Positions 32,137-41,349 of a stretch of DNA of 64,000 nt are shown one piece after another. Numbering within the stretch: position 1 is the stretch's first letter; the number at the start of each line of letters is the position of its first letter. The position numbers and the translations under genes are program-made. The notes beneath the pieces were generated by a model, which worked only from the letters and a program-made list of their open reading frames with translations, made no database searches and had not been told where the DNA came from. The DNA is from Rhynchopus euleeides (taxonomy: Eukaryota; Euglenozoa; Diplonemea; Diplonemida; Diplonemidae): contig OY723296.1 of NCBI GenBank assembly GCA_963210315.1, positions 682,001-746,000 on the forward strand. Direction: 5' to 3'.

Positions 32137-32597
32137 GTGAGGGGGGGGGGGGGTGTTTGGCAGTTCAGGTACGTAGGTGATTTTGTTTGTCCTCGAGAGC
32201 GGGGTGACGTCGTGGGAGGGAGTTGTTTTGAGGCCCCACCCCCAGGCCCCCTGCCCACCTGGATGGCTCACCCCCCTCCTGGTGGTCCACCGGTGGGCAG
32301 CCCCTTCACCAAAGGGAACCAAAGGAATTGTAAATGGAAAGTAATGGGGGGGTGGGTCTGTGCAGGGAAGATGGCTCGGCGTGAAAAATAACCTGATGCC
32401 ATGCAAGGTACTCCCCTAGTTTTCAATGGAAATTGGCCCATATCAACAGGAAATGGCTGGAACACCCGTCGTTTCAGCAGGTTCACCCGTCGTGCCGACG
32501 GGTGCCACCCGTCGACTCGACGGGTGGACCCGTCGTTTCACCCGTCGTCATTTCACCCGTCGTCCCGACTAGTCGTCCGGGCGACTAGTCCGTGGTG

Positions 32598-33169
32598 ATT
32601 GGCCATGGGGGGGGGGGGGGGGGGGGGGAAGTCTTCAGTCGGACGTTAGAGACAGCACAAAGACACAAAACATCAATATCGAAAAAAATACGCGTCTCAC
32701 GAGATGGGAGGCAGGTGAGCCACCGTTTTAGATAGTCGGAAGTAGTCGTCGTCACTCTAATCCTCCCTTGACTAGTCGCACCAAAAACAAGTTTATTGGA
32801 TGTGCCTGGGTGTGTTCCCACGAACAGCGGGGTGAGGGGGTGTTCGTCCGAATGACTCCGCGACTTTCACGCGTCGTGAAAACTAATGCCGGGTGAGTCA
32901 AGAGAAGGGCATCGCCCGGGGATAGGGAGGGGTGGGGTGGGTGGGGTGGGGCGTGCACGACCGGCTGTGCGCCTTGTGCAATTCACACAGCAGCATGCAC
33001 ACCAACCGTTAACTGATACTGTCGTCCGTGCACCAACTCTGAACTGTCTGCATGCACTCCTCCAACCGTTGGGAGCGCACGTCTGTACTCATCCGCAGAA
33101 CTGCGGCAACTCACCTCGTCTTCTTCGAGGCCGCAGCGTCCCGAGACATGACAACAGATCCCTCAACGA
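32598..33169. other. Intergenic
   Basis: Begins with a run of 22 G (32607-32628), then unique sequence with no convincing reading frame. No gene recognised. Confidence 0.6.
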
Positions 33170-36100
33170 TTCTGTGCTGAAAACCATGTCTGACGACAGC
33201 AACAGTTCCCACAGCCGCGAAGGATTTCAGGGAGTCAGGACAGTGCGGCACACGACAAGCTGACCCGACGGAGATTGGTGGCTGTAGCAGTGAGCCAGTG
33301 AGCTGCCTCTGCAAGTGACACCGAACAAAGCACGCTGCCGGCACCCGGGAACAGAGCAATGCTGTGAACCGCTGGTGTCGCCACGTTGCACGTCGCAATG
33401 ATGGAGGGAGAAGAGGGGCTGAGAGGGGTCTGAAGACGAGCACCGATCCGAAAGAGTCACGGCAGGTGAAACACACGAAGAAGGCTGATCACACACATTG
33501 CGGTTCATCTTCACGTCAACATTGAACAACCCGGAAGCGCCGAGCGCAGGCGAGTTGCAGATACGGGCCAGAGGCTGCATCACTTGCGTTCCGTGAAAGG
33601 ACACTAGGTGGATCAAGCACGAACATGGGATAGTGTAGACGAAGTATTGTGACTGTTCTTTTGAACCAGTGAAGACAGGCGGGATGCGAGTCACACTGGG
33701 CATGCGTGGGTGTCTGTTGAGCGGAGGCAACAGCGATGCTAGATGTTATCACAAACAATAAGCCGGAAAATGAACAAAACAGAACAGCAACAAGACAGAG
33801 CCAATCCACACAGCATCGCATGCCGCTGTGGCACAGGGACGGGACACCCTCAGAGGTGCCAACTGCCTGAGAGACTGGTGCCTTGGCAGCAGAGGAAGGG
33901 TGTGCCAGCAGGCAGACGCAGCAGCGTCACATCAGCAGGGTTGCCAGGTGTGTGTCTGGCGGTGTGGCGGGGGGCAGGGCCAGCGGGTCGGAAAGCAGCT
34001 GTGTGGCGGAGGGGCGGCTTGCAGGGTCACGCACGCAGCACCTGCGCACGAAGGCGCCCACCTGCTGCGGTGCACCGGGGGGCATCGGCGGGCCGCCCGT
34101 GCTGTCCAGGATGCGCTGCACCGTCTGGTGCGACGGCTCCCCGCTGCGTGTGCGCCACGGCACCGCACCCAGCATCTCGACCACCGTGCACCCGAGGGAC
34201 CAGATGTCGCAGCGTGTCCCGTACGCCCCGCTCGCATCGTGGCACTGCAGCAGCACCTCGGGTGCCATCCAGAACGGCGTCCCCACACACGTCTGTGCCC
34301 CCTGACCACCCGCCTGCGACGCCGTCCCCTCCAGCAGCTTGCTGCACCCGAAGTCCGCAATCTTCACCGTCCCGTCCCCCGCAAGAAGCAGGTTGTCCGC
34401 CTTCAGGTCCCGGTGTGCCACGGCCGCGCGCCCTGGCTCTGCGGTGTGCAGGTACGCCAGCCCGAGCAGCACCTGCCGCGTGTAGGAACGCACAGTGTCG
34501 AGCTCCAGTCCCACCACCGTCCCGTTGCCTGAGTCTGTGTCTGGTGCTGCGTCAGTGTGTTCTCCAGACGACTGTGCATGTTCCTGTTCCTGTGCCCGTG
34601 CCTGTGCAGCACGCACCGCCGCCTTCACAGACCCGCACGGCATGTACTCCATGTAGATCTCCAACGTCGCACCCTCAGGCCACCTGTGTCCGAGGTACTG
34701 CACAATGTGCTTGTGCCGCAGCGACCGCAGCAGCAGGAACTCCTGTTCCGCACGCTGTCGTGCGTGTGACGTGTGTGCCACATCGAGCACTGTCACCTTC
34801 ACCACCACGTCGCGTGACCCCACACTGGCACGGTACACCACACCGAACGACCCCTTCCCCAGGTGTTGCTGTGCCCGCACGGCACCACGCATCTCGTCCT
34901 CCGTCAGCCACGCCTGGGCAGCACCCACCTCTGTGCTCAGAGCAGCTTTGTGTGACCCTCCTTGCAGGGTGGACAACATGCCTGTTCCAGCGTCCTCTGC
35001 ACCCTCCTCACACAGCACGGTCGCCATTTCCTGCATGGTCCGCCCGTCTGCATCAGGCACCCGCCCCCTGCACCTGCACAGCAGGCCCACTGCCACCGCA
35101 CACAGACACAGCCCTGCCAGCGACAGCCCCACTGTCAGGGCCACAGCTGGCATGCGCCCGCTCCTCGTTGCCACATCCAAGTCTGTGGACTTCGAAGTGG
35201 GTGTGAGGTCAGGGCCGAGTGAAGGTGGTGGGTTAGAAGTGCTGGGTGGGGCAGTCGACCCGGACGGCTCTGCTGTCACAGCGTCGGTCGGCAGAGGTGT
35301 CAGCGCAGGGGTCGGCACAGGTGTTGGCGGTGCTGGTGTGGTGTACGTGCAGGGGAAGTGCAGCAGCAGATTGGGTGCGCCTGACGTCACACCGGACAGC
35401 ACGTCCTTAAGCGCGTTGCTGATGACCCACTCCTTCACCTCTGCAGGTGTGGCGTCCTGCAGGCTGAGGTACGCCGCAACAACGCCTGCAGTTATGGCGC
35501 CGGATGCTGACGGCCCTGACCATTGTGAGAATCTGTAAAAACATCCGTCAAGTGCCTTCGAGCAGGCAGTCCTCACATTCATGCCAGGTGCGAACAGCGA
35601 TGTGCATTCGCCTTCGGCAGAGGAAAGGACACCCGAGTCCCCCTCTGGGCCGTTCTCAGACACAGCTGCCACAATTGCGAGTTCGGCACTCGATGGGCTG
35701 GCAGTGCACGAGGGAAATCCGGCACCAGGCCCAGCAACGACGACAGGATACAGTTCGGCAGTCCTGTTCACAGCTGCGTTGAGAGCATCGTTATTCGCCC
35801 CGCCTAGGGCATAATAGATGACTGATGGTCTGCCCGACGTAATTGCGCTGTCTGCTGCCCACTCGAGGCCGGAAATTGAGTAATCCGATCCTATCCAGTT
35901 CGTAACCTTCACATATATGATACGTGCACCTCTGGCGAACCCTGTCGTCTTGCCGGCAATCAGACTTGCTTCGTGCGTGCCAAGCCCGAGTACGTCAGAG
36001 GGGTCGTCGAACATACTCATACCCAACGTACACCTCCCCACAAGCTCCGGGTGGTCGCAGTCCACACCGCTGCTGATGACATACACATCGACACCCGCAC

Positions 36101-36490
36101 CCCACGACTCGTTGTAGCGAAATACATCATCCATGTCGCCCACCGCAGTGGTGCGGCGCAGGTGCCAGCCAGCCGGCTCCTGCTTGTCGGGGCACGCAAA
36201 GCCACCCACCGGGGCGGGTGTGCACGCTGCAGAGGCAGCCATGAGGAGGGCCCGCAGCAGCTGTGTCTGCCGACATCGCATCGGCAAGCGCGGCTGGCGT
36301 GCTTGCTTGCTTGCCGCGTGTGCTGCACGCAGGGCAGACGGGCCCTGTGCCTGCGTGGGGTGGTGGTGGTGGTGGTGTGCACCCTCCGAGATGGCAAACC
36401 TTCCGAGACCTCGACAGGGCCCCTGTGTGGCACCGCTGTGTGGGGAACACACCCTGCTCCAAACCAGCCCTGGCACCTTCACACACAACA
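33170..36490 (-). repeat. Segmental duplication, copy 1
   Basis: About 3.3 kb matching 56578-60075 in the same orientation. The shared block starts near CTGAAAACCATGTCTGACGA and ends near CCTTCACACACAACAC. It covers the 3' flank and the whole receptor kinase gene. Most of it is near-identical, but about 420 bp inside the ectodomain (35510-35930) and the stalk region are strongly diverged. Confidence 0.93.
33927..36281 (-). CDS. Receptor kinase with inactive subtilase ectodomain (copy a)
   Basis: About 784 residues from the Met at 36281, chosen because a short signal-like stretch follows (LLRALLMAASAA); the frame is open 97 codons further but that part is Pro/His-rich and unlike a protein. 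Order: S8 subtilase-like domain (about 65-300), Pro/Thr-rich stalk (315-375), one TM (379-402), Ser/Thr kinase (474-770). The subtilase lacks two of three catalytic residues: VIDSG is VISSG (Asp to Ser) and GHGTH is GLGTH (His to Leu); only the Ser motif GPSASG resembles GTSMAS. The kinase keeps GKGSFG, VVVK, HRDLKADN, DFG, GTPFWMAPE and DIWSLG, typical of active STE11/MEKK-like kinases. It probably senses an extracellular ligand and signals inward; the ligand is unknown. Frame ends at 33927. Confidence 0.9.
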   Translation of the reverse strand: MRCRQTQLLRALLMAASAACTPAPVGGFACPDKQEPAGWHLRRTTAVGDMDDVFRYNESWGAGVDVYVISSGVDCDHPELVGRCTLGMSMFDDPSDVLGLGTHEASLIAGKTTGFARGARIIYVKVTNWIGSDYSISGLEWAADSAITSGRPSVIYYALGGANNDALNAAVNRTAELYPVVVAGPGAGFPSCTASPSSAELAIVAAVSENGPEGDSGVLSSAEGECTSLFAPGMNVRTACSKALDGCFYRFSQWSGPSASGAITAGVVAAYLSLQDATPAEVKEWVISNALKDVLSGVTSGAPNLLLHFPCTYTTPAPPTPVPTPALTPLPTDAVTAEPSGSTAPPSTSNPPPSLGPDLTPTSKSTDLDVATRSGRMPAVALTVGLSLAGLCLCAVAVGLLCRCRGRVPDADGRTMQEMATVLCEEGAEDAGTGMLSTLQGGSHKAALSTEVGAAQAWLTEDEMRGAVRAQQHLGKGSFGVVYRASVGSRDVVVKVTVLDVAHTSHARQRAEQEFLLLRSLRHKHIVQYLGHRWPEGATLEIYMEYMPCGSVKAAVRAAQARAQEQEHAQSSGEHTDAAPDTDSGNGTVVGLELDTVRSYTRQVLLGLAYLHTAEPGRAAVAHRDLKADNLLLAGDGTVKIADFGCSKLLEGTASQAGGQGAQTCVGTPFWMAPEVLLQCHDASGAYGTRCDIWSLGCTVVEMLGAVPWRTRSGEPSHQTVQRILDSTGGPPMPPGAPQQVGAFVRRCCVRDPASRPSATQLLSDPLALPPATPPDTHLATLLM

Positions 36491-36871
36491 CGACTGGATG
36501 AGGGGGGGGGGGGGGGGGGGCGGGGAATCGAGGCTGCACCACAAGACCCTGTCCCGCATGCAGAAGCCCCAACCAGCGGGAGGGCTACAGAACGGACACA
36601 GAGACAGGCTTCACTCAGACAGTGCAGCACATGCCGGAAGGTGTTAGAAGCACAGCTGGAAAGACGGCCTCCTGCAACACACTCCCGTAAGCTGTAGGCC
36701 AGGGCTAGGTTTGGCACAGCGCACTGATTCGCTCCGCACACGTGTCTCCCCACCCGCTCCCACAGGCACCAGCAATATAAATATTAGACAAGGCTCGGGT
36801 CTCAGGGACGCTCACCTCCTTCTGCACACCCGGAGCGGGGCTGGGTGCTGAGAGATGAGAGATGCATTATG
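36491..36871. other. Spacer upstream of receptor kinase a
   Basis: Contains a run of 19 G (36502-36520) and an AATATAAATATT sequence at 36773-36784 that could be a TATA-type element on either strand. No gene recognised. Confidence 0.5.
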
Positions 36872-37546
36872 TTAGCTTGAGAGGAGCTCGCCTGCGACGC
36901 CACCACGCAGTGCACCACCCTCGCGCTCGTCGCGTGCAGTGCACCACATCTGGTACCAGCAGCGGGAGCGCTCCTCGGTGTCGCAGCAGGCGAAGTAGTC
37001 GTCGATGGAGGCAGCCACGGCAGAGGCCCACTGCATCTCGAGAGAGAGGCGGGCGTCCTGCTCGTTGCACATCAGCGCCTCGTGCTGGGTGGCGGTGAGC
37101 TGTGCGCGGGTGGCGTTGTGGGAGTCGACGAAAGTCATGTGCACCCAGTCGTCGTCCCACTCGCGCAGCAGGGAGGCTCGCTTGTCGACAGCATGCGTTG
37201 CGGCAGCAAGTTCGTTCTCACGAGCAAGCCGGGTGGCCTCGCTGGCAGCTTCGCTATCAGCTTGGCCTGCACGTGCTGCCTTCAGCTCAGCACGGTAGGC
37301 ACGGATGGCCTCGTCGACCGCACTGGGTGGGGGCGGTGGCACGTCGCCTTCCCGTATAATTCCTAATCGCGCCTGCAGAGGGGGCGGTGGTATTTTGGGA
37401 ATCTTCGGAAAGAACTGCCGGGTGGTGTGATTGGCCAGGTTGGCCGTGTCATGAAGCCGGCAAAACCCGAACCCTGCGGAAGCCTGGGTGTGACAGGGCT
37501 GTGCGAGAGGGGCGCTGAGTATTTCCGATACCCGTTTGGGTTGCAC
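36872..37546 (-). CDS. Unknown protein or terminal exon
   Basis: The open frame is 224 codons. The part from 37372 down reads as a soluble helical protein rich in Ala, Arg, Glu and Asp, with two Cys pairs near the end (YFACCDTEERSRCWYQMWC). A strong 3' splice acceptor (ACCACCGCCCCCTCTGCAG, ending at 37373) lies inside the frame, so the codons upstream are probably intronic and the true N-terminus is in an exon I cannot place. I recognise no family. It sits between El3 and receptor kinase a, in the same direction as the latter. Confidence 0.5.
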   Translation of the reverse strand: MQPKRVSEILSAPLAQPCHTQASAGFGFCRLHDTANLANHTTRQFFPKIPKIPPPPLQARLGIIREGDVPPPPPSAVDEAIRAYRAELKAARAGQADSEAASEATRLARENELAAATHAVDKRASLLREWDDDWVHMTFVDSHNATRAQLTATQHEALMCNEQDARLSLEMQWASAVAASIDDYFACCDTEERSRCWYQMWCTARDEREGGALRGGVAGELLSS

Positions 37547-38098
37547 GCTCCCTCAAATGGAAGGGAACCTCGCTGTGTGCCCCCCGGCTGGGGTCGCGAC
37601 GTGACAGCAAAACATCAACCTCACAAGCGTGATTCTTCTCCGAACTTTTGTGTTCACACACGCATACAAGCCCCTCTTGCTTGATGAAGGGGGAGGCGGC
37701 GTGGCAGAGCTGAATGGCACCTTCCAAAACACAAAATGCCCGAAAGGAACCACACCTTCAGGCTCTGATATCTGTCCAGCTCGCTGGCAAGCGCGTCGGC
37801 ATCTGCATCGCACATCACCAGCCCCCCTCCCTCCCCCCCTGATACGATCGCCGCAGGAGTAAGGGAAAGGCGACCTGCACAACGCCTGTCCGGTCTGTGC
37901 TGATGTCCGAGACGCAGCTGCAATTTGACCCCCTCAGCTTGGCGGAAGGAGGGGGGTGTTGAAATAGAAGCAGAAGGAAGCACAAGGGTGATCTCCCTCC
38001 CCTCGTTATGTTGGGTGTATGTCTGAGATCTCGTGATATGCTCGGCTTGTGTGACCGGCGGAGGGGAGGGGGGGGGGGGGGGGAGGTATGCGTGTGTG
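37547..38098. other. Intergenic next to El3
   Basis: Unique sequence with short frames on both strands and a run of about 17 G ending near 38083. No gene recognised. If the neighbouring gene has an upstream exon it would lie here or beyond El3. Confidence 0.5.
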
Positions 38099-38404
38099 CA
38101 CGGCGCTGAAGTAAATTACATTACAAGTGGTTTTACATGTAAAATTACAAGTGAAAAATGGTTACAAGTGCCACTTGTAACTTTTACAAGTGGTACTTGT
38201 AATTTTACATGTAAATGACATGTGCCACTTGTCATCTCCGCGGTTTCCTTCATACTCTACACTGTGAGGGAAGGTTTTTTGGCAAGCGGAGTGGCAAGGA
38301 GGGGGGAGAAATGACCAGCAAACGGTGGGAGTGCAATGCAACAGCTGTCGAGATCGGATCGAGTGGACTGATTGTATTTTGTGCCGACGACGAGTCTCAT
38401 TTTT

Positions 38405-40292
38405 TCAGACTGCAGGGTGTTCGTCCGACATGTGCCTATCCCTCAGTTCTTGTGAAGCAAACTCCTGCAGACACACAGGGCAGGTCGTGATGTCCAGCTC
38501 ATCCTGGTGGACGTAGAGGGCGTGTTGGCTAAGTCCACTTCTGAACACCGTTTTCTCACACAAGGGGCAAGACACTCGACATTCACACTGCGCCCTCGGC
38601 CGGTGTTGCCCGTCGTAGTGGGCGTAGAGCCCGTAAACCCGCGCGAAGCTCTTGTCAGGGCAAACAACGCAGCTATACTCTTCTGTGGCGGATGTCTCGT
38701 CGCCATCATCATCATCATCACCAGCCTCGCCGCTATTGCCGTCACTCGCAAGGTTGCCGCCATCACCAGCCTCCTCCCCGTCGGTGGTTCCTTGTGCAGG
38801 GGGCGTCACCTCCGTCACCTCCCAGGGTTCTTCGTCACAGATGCAAACCAGGAAAACATCGCCGTTGTTGCCGGGTTCTGCCTGAAATGTTTGTCCGTGA
38901 CCATCTCTGCGGCGCACATGTGACCCGAGGCCAAGTTTGTCCAAGCGGACCACCAATTGACGAGCAGCTAATGATACTTGAGCCACGTATCATTGTGAGT
39001 GATCACACACCTGCACAGGCGCATGGAATCGTAAGATAATATTTGGGGCCGCTCGCCGATGGTAGGAGTCAGTGGAGGCTCTTTGCGCACGGTATTTTCA
39101 TCCGTCAAGTGTTTCTGTTTCAGTTCATAGATCTGCAGATCACGCTCCATCGTCTGCGGGGATCCCCCACGTGTCCACCTCTTGCGCTCACCGTTGCCCT
39201 GTTCGAAGAGCTCGTCGGAGACGGTGACCCTGTGCGCATCCTGCTCATCAAACCAGTGTTCGAGAGAATGAGCATATGCCGAGCGAGTGATCCCGGGATT
39301 TGCCCACTCCAACAAGACAATCAGCACATGATAGCTGATCACAGCGAATAGAAACTCTTTGCGGCAGGAACCTGTTGAGAAGTATCGCACTGGTATGTCT
39401 TGGTCGCGGAAGAAGATCAGCGATTGCATTGCGCAGCACAATGTCCGCTGATTCCCCACGGTGATGGCCTTCAAAGCAGCGAGTATCTCTCTTGCGTGCT
39501 TCCCAGTGAAATTTTTGCCCACTTTTCCAAGGATGGTTTCCTCCACCACTTTTGATCCCGGCAGCGTACGTAGAATGAGGCGCATGACACCTTTCGTGTC
39601 GTGAAGGGGGGGCGTCACGGTGTAGACAGGATTCGAGAATTTTGAAGCGATGCTACAAGTGGATCCTGCGGCATCCATCTCTTGGATACTACAGCGGTGG
39701 CAGTCATGCAGGTACTCCAAACGCTCGTCGATTCCTGTAAGGCAGAAGGCAGAACGATGCCCTGTCCCACCTACACCTTTGAAGAGTGACCACAACTCTA
39801 AGTGGTCACCCCCAAGCCGGAACTGGGTGATGGAAAAGGAGCAAGGCCCCTTCGTGAAGGTCCCCTTCTGAACTGCCACAATCTGCCCCAAGGCATGGAG
39901 CATCCACCATTCGTAGAACAGGGGCTTGTGGCGGTCACACACTGTCAGAAAGCGGGACGCGGTGATCCCGTCCGTCAATGCGATTGCCAGTCGCTGCCTG
40001 CTCTTTCCTTGAAGGCTACCGGGTGTGTAGCCATCACCCGTGACCATGACTGTTGGTGGGGGGCGACCCGAGCGGATGGGAAAGCCCTCAGCAGAAACTC
40101 GAGGCACCCCCGCATGTTCCCCAGCAGAGAGGGCGTCATCAGCCGGAGGGGAGCTTCATGCTTTACGAGGAGGGGGTATGAAAGCCCCATCGAGATCCCT
40201 GTCTCTCTGCGAACGAGTGAGCCCAGCCGTTCACATTCGCGCAGAGACATGCCCAACTCTGCCCTGTGTTGTCGAATGATTTCACCGATTTC
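38405..40292 (-). pseudogene. El3 transposase, frameshifted twice
   Basis: Three consecutive minus frames together match the El2 transposase from end to end. The N-terminal part (to about 40100) is followed by a frame change near 40100. The core (40107-38968) carries VTGDGYTPGS, GDHLELWS, PPLHDTKG and LFEQGNGERKR. A second change near 38980 leads into the C-terminal finger region (38986-38405), which has three C2H2 fingers and an acidic linker. All proposed catalytic residues (Asp, Asp, Glu) are present in the core frame. It is either a recently inactivated copy or one needing two frameshifts, which is unlikely. The N-terminal part overlaps the end of the first gene in another frame. Confidence 0.8.
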
Positions 40293-41031
40293 TGCTTGAA
40301 TCCACAAAATGCGGAGGCGGCACAACGAGCGAGCCGCTGTATTCACCTGGCTCACACTGGTCCGAAGGACGGTCCCTGTAGAAGGTGTAGTCGACCTGCA
40401 CCCCTTCCAGCGTCGCCGTCACCAGCTTGGTGAAGCCATTCTCGACGATGACGCTATAGTAGCGCCCGGTCTCCTGGTCGTGCACGCCCACAACGATGTG
40501 CTGCAGCGCCGCCACCGCCGCCACTGCCTTATGCTTCGGACGCGTCTCGGATGTGGAGGCTTGTGCCGATGCCTTGTACATCTTGACCATATCCATGCTG
40601 TCCAGGTCCTCCACCACCAGCTTGAGGCGCGCGAAACCCTCCGACTTCTTCTGCGTTGGCGTGGGGAAGGGCTTCAGCGCGATGCCGTGGATGGCCATCT
40701 CACGGTTTCCTTCGATCCGAACCGTGTACAGGTCGCCGGAAACATCCTTCAGCGACTTGTAGGAAGCCAGTGCATCGTATTTGTGTTTCAGCACCTTTGT
40801 TATCACTCCAGTCTTGGGGGGGATGGTGGTCACCAGCACCTTCTGCAGCATCTCCTTCAACACCGTGTGTTTTAACACCTCCCCCGTCTTCCTGGTGGTG
40901 TACAGGGCCACAAAGTCCTCCACAAGCTGCTGCAGCTGGCTTTCATGCCGCTCATCCTCCTTCCCCAGATCACCGCTCTTCGTCCGCTTGCTGTTGCGCG
41001 TCGGTGTTGTGGTTGCCGTTCTCTTGCTCAT
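40282..41031 (-). CDS. El3 first gene, putative subterminal-repeat-binding protein
   Basis: 249 residues from the Met at 41031; codons upstream belong to El3 leader sequence. It starts with a basic segment (MSKRTATTTPTRNSKRTKSG) that could act as nuclear import or DNA-contact sequence. A conserved helical region follows (LVEDFVALY, LKEMLQKVLV, ITKVLKHKYDAL), then a VRIEG segment and the second conserved block (GRYYSVIVENGFTKL, PGEYSGSLVVPP). It ends soon after, lacking the acidic tail of the El2 protein, perhaps through a small shift. No named domain is recognised. It is inferred to bind the CCACTTGTAA-type repeats of El3. Confidence 0.68.
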   Translation of the reverse strand: MSKRTATTTPTRNSKRTKSGDLGKEDERHESQLQQLVEDFVALYTTRKTGEVLKHTVLKEMLQKVLVTTIPPKTGVITKVLKHKYDALASYKSLKDVSGDLYTVRIEGNREMAIHGIALKPFPTPTQKKSEGFARLKLVVEDLDSMDMVKMYKASAQASTSETRPKHKAVAAVAALQHIVVGVHDQETGRYYSVIVENGFTKLVTATLEGVQVDYTFYRDRPSDQCEPGEYSGSLVVPPPHFVDSSRNR

Positions 41032-41349
41032 GTTGGAGGTGCAAAGGCCCTTTTGTAAGTGAGGGTGTGTGTGTGCAGCAGGGCATGTGCTGGTCTGGGG
41101 TCGCGGGGGATAAACAAATGGAACAACACAGCTCGCCAGTGTTAAGGAAAGCTCGTAAATAACAAGTGGCACATGTCATTTACATGTAATTTTACAAGTG
41201 GCACATGTAATTTTACATGTACCACTTGTAAAATTTACAAGTGGCACATGTAATTTTACAAGTGCCACTTGTAAATTTACATGTAAAAATTTTTACATGT
41301 AAACCACTTGTAAAACCACTTGTAACAGTGGTTACTTCAGCGCCGTGTG

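Larger units (their letters stand above)
28615..32597 (+). mobile_element. El2: CACTA-like transposon, apparently intact
   Basis: Starts CACCACGGACTAGTCG and ends in its inverse. The inverted arms extend about 270 bp (to about 28873, from about 32323). They carry many ACGACGGGTG / CACCCGTCGT repeats in the outer 130 bp. The flanking dinucleotides (TT and AT) do not match perfectly, so the target duplication is degraded or one base long. Two genes lie inside in the same direction (29145-30113 and 30286-32136), both uninterrupted. The organisation is that of CACTA elements, whose first protein binds subterminal repeats and whose second is the transposase. Confidence 0.87.
38099..41347 (-). mobile_element. 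El3: CACTA-like transposon with broken transposase gene
   Basis: TIR CACGGCGCTGAAGTAA at 38099 and its inverse ending 41347, flanked by TG on both sides, though the flanks lie in a GT microsatellite. The outer 130-190 bp are dense with CCACTTGTAA, ACAAGTGG and TTACATGTAA motifs. The genes read on the minus strand: first gene 41031-40282, then transposase 40292-38405 in three frames. The layout equals El2, but with a third distinct subterminal motif. Confidence 0.88.

Noticed and set aside
33111..33821. Minus-strand frames downstream of receptor kinase a with a signal-peptide-like start, also at 56324-57230
   Set aside because: The frame is not preserved between the two copies (indels shift it), which argues against coding; likely 3' flank.
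33743..35206. Plus-strand frame of 487 codons opposite receptor kinase a (and 436 codons at 57154)
   Set aside because: Antisense shadow of the GC-rich kinase gene; rich in Arg/Pro/Cys/His, no domain.
36282..36572. N-terminal extension of receptor kinase a by 97 codons
   Set aside because: Pro-, Gly- and His-rich, differs between the two copies at its start, and precedes a better start with signal-like sequence.
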